From positions 1 to 14,802 of the forward strand of contig JAADFV010000406.1 in assembly GCA_013152695.1 (NCBI GenBank): a DNA stretch of 14,802 nucleotides. The letters are read 5' to 3'. Each line of letters begins with the position of its first letter. Position 1 is the stretch's first letter. The notes beneath the pieces were generated by a model. That model was not told where the DNA came from. It did no database searches and worked only from the letters and a program-made list of their open reading frames with translations. Positions 14,527-14,802 of this stretch are shown here, piece by piece. Position numbers and translations under genes: made by a program. This DNA comes from Chloroflexota bacterium (lineage in GTDB: Bacteria > Chloroflexota > Anaerolineae > J102).

Positions 14527-14802
14527 TCACTGTGGCGGCGCCGGCACCCCACTCGGAAAGCGCGTCTTGGTCAGCGCTGTATACATGTTGGGGTCTTTGA
14601 GCCACACCTGGGTAAACTCGACTTTGGCTTCGCGGAGTTGCTGTGGGTGGGTATCCATCAGCGCTTCCACGTAGAACGGCTCGTAGTTCCAGTTGAGTTC
14701 GTTTGATCTCACGCCGACTTTATTCAAGAATTTCTGCAGGGGGAGGTTATTGGCGCGCCCAGTTATGAAACCCCGCAGGTGAGATGTATCCTCAGGTCCC
14801 AA
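14527..14802 (-). CDS. C-terminal end of an unrecognised protein (5' end outside window)
   Basis: The last 91 codons of a gene that begins beyond the right edge of the window; the first visible codon (TTG at 14802) is probably internal. The sequence is mainly hydrophilic, with aromatic-rich ELNWNYEPFYVEALMDTHPQ and a proline-rich tail PSGVPAPPQ. No signal peptide, membrane segment or family motif is visible in this part. It runs in the same direction as the lipoprotein, with a 61-base gap, and could be co-transcribed. Given RHS debris nearby it might be the tip of a polymorphic secreted protein with the lipoprotein as partner, but nothing in the sequence shows this. Confidence 0.55.
   Translation of the reverse strand: MGPEDTSHLRGFITGRANNLPLQKFLNKVGVRSNELNWNYEPFYVEALMDTHPQQLREAKVEFTQVWLKDPNMYTALTKTRFPSGVPAPPQ

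Noticed and set aside
14466..14552. N-terminal extension of the lipoprotein
   Set aside because: The ATG at 14465 has a strong GGAGG site and gives a proper signal peptide; the extension would overlap the upstream gene.
1..14802. CRISPR arrays, tRNA or rRNA genes
   Set aside because: No regularly spaced repeats and no recognisable tRNA or rRNA segments were seen by eye.

Overview
The window is a surface-polysaccharide biosynthesis operon, all on the minus strand from about 12.2 kb down to 0.09 kb. An IS630-family insertion sequence caps its upstream end. Beyond the IS lie a broken RHS-repeat remnant, a small lipoprotein gene and the 3' end of an unrecognised gene. The organism is probably a member of the Chloroflexota (Anaerolineae-like). 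The clues are an IS630 transposase with a T5C5 slippage cassette of the type described from Roseiflexus, a perfect GC-rich palindrome that translates to 'GAHGRAPLR', and RHS-core debris. GC content looks moderate. The taxonomic call is inference and no marker gene is present.

Transcription order of the operon is: Gfo/Idh/MocA oxidoreductase (11191-12189), hexapeptide N-acetyltransferase WbpD-like (10567-11187), PLP aminotransferase WbpE-like (9335-10525), Wzx-type flippase (7851-9338), GT4 glycosyltransferase (6683-7858), Wzy-type polymerase (5334-6686), GT4-like glycosyltransferase (4209-5318), non-hydrolysing 2-epimerase WbpI-like (3112-4212), WbuB-like GT4 (1791-3041) and a polyprenyl-phosphate sugar-1-phosphate transferase (89-1564). 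Stop/start overlaps of 4-8 bases (GTGA, ATGA) join several genes, which argues for one coupled transcript. Only the last two junctions are wide (70 and about 226 bases), and both contain stem-loops.

Together the genes form a Wzx/Wzy-dependent pathway. The oxidoreductase, aminotransferase and acetyltransferase make a UDP-2,3-diamino sugar. The epimerase converts it from gluco to manno configuration. The membrane sugar transferase loads the first sugar on undecaprenyl phosphate. Three glycosyltransferases extend it, Wzx flips the unit and Wzy polymerises it. The simplest reading is a repeat unit of about four sugars containing a 2,3-diacetamido-2,3-dideoxy-mannose-type residue, possibly the uronic acid. 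No UDP-GlcNAc 6-dehydrogenase (WbpA) and no chain-length regulator are in the window.

The IS630 element (about 12326-13564) has 23-base imperfect terminal repeats. Its transposase reading frame is split at a stem-loop plus T5C5 plus stop, which is best explained by stem-loop-mediated transcriptional slippage. The insertion sits about 140 bases upstream of the likely operon start. The first 88 bases of the window hold no gene and resemble the 5' domain of a group II intron, with low confidence.
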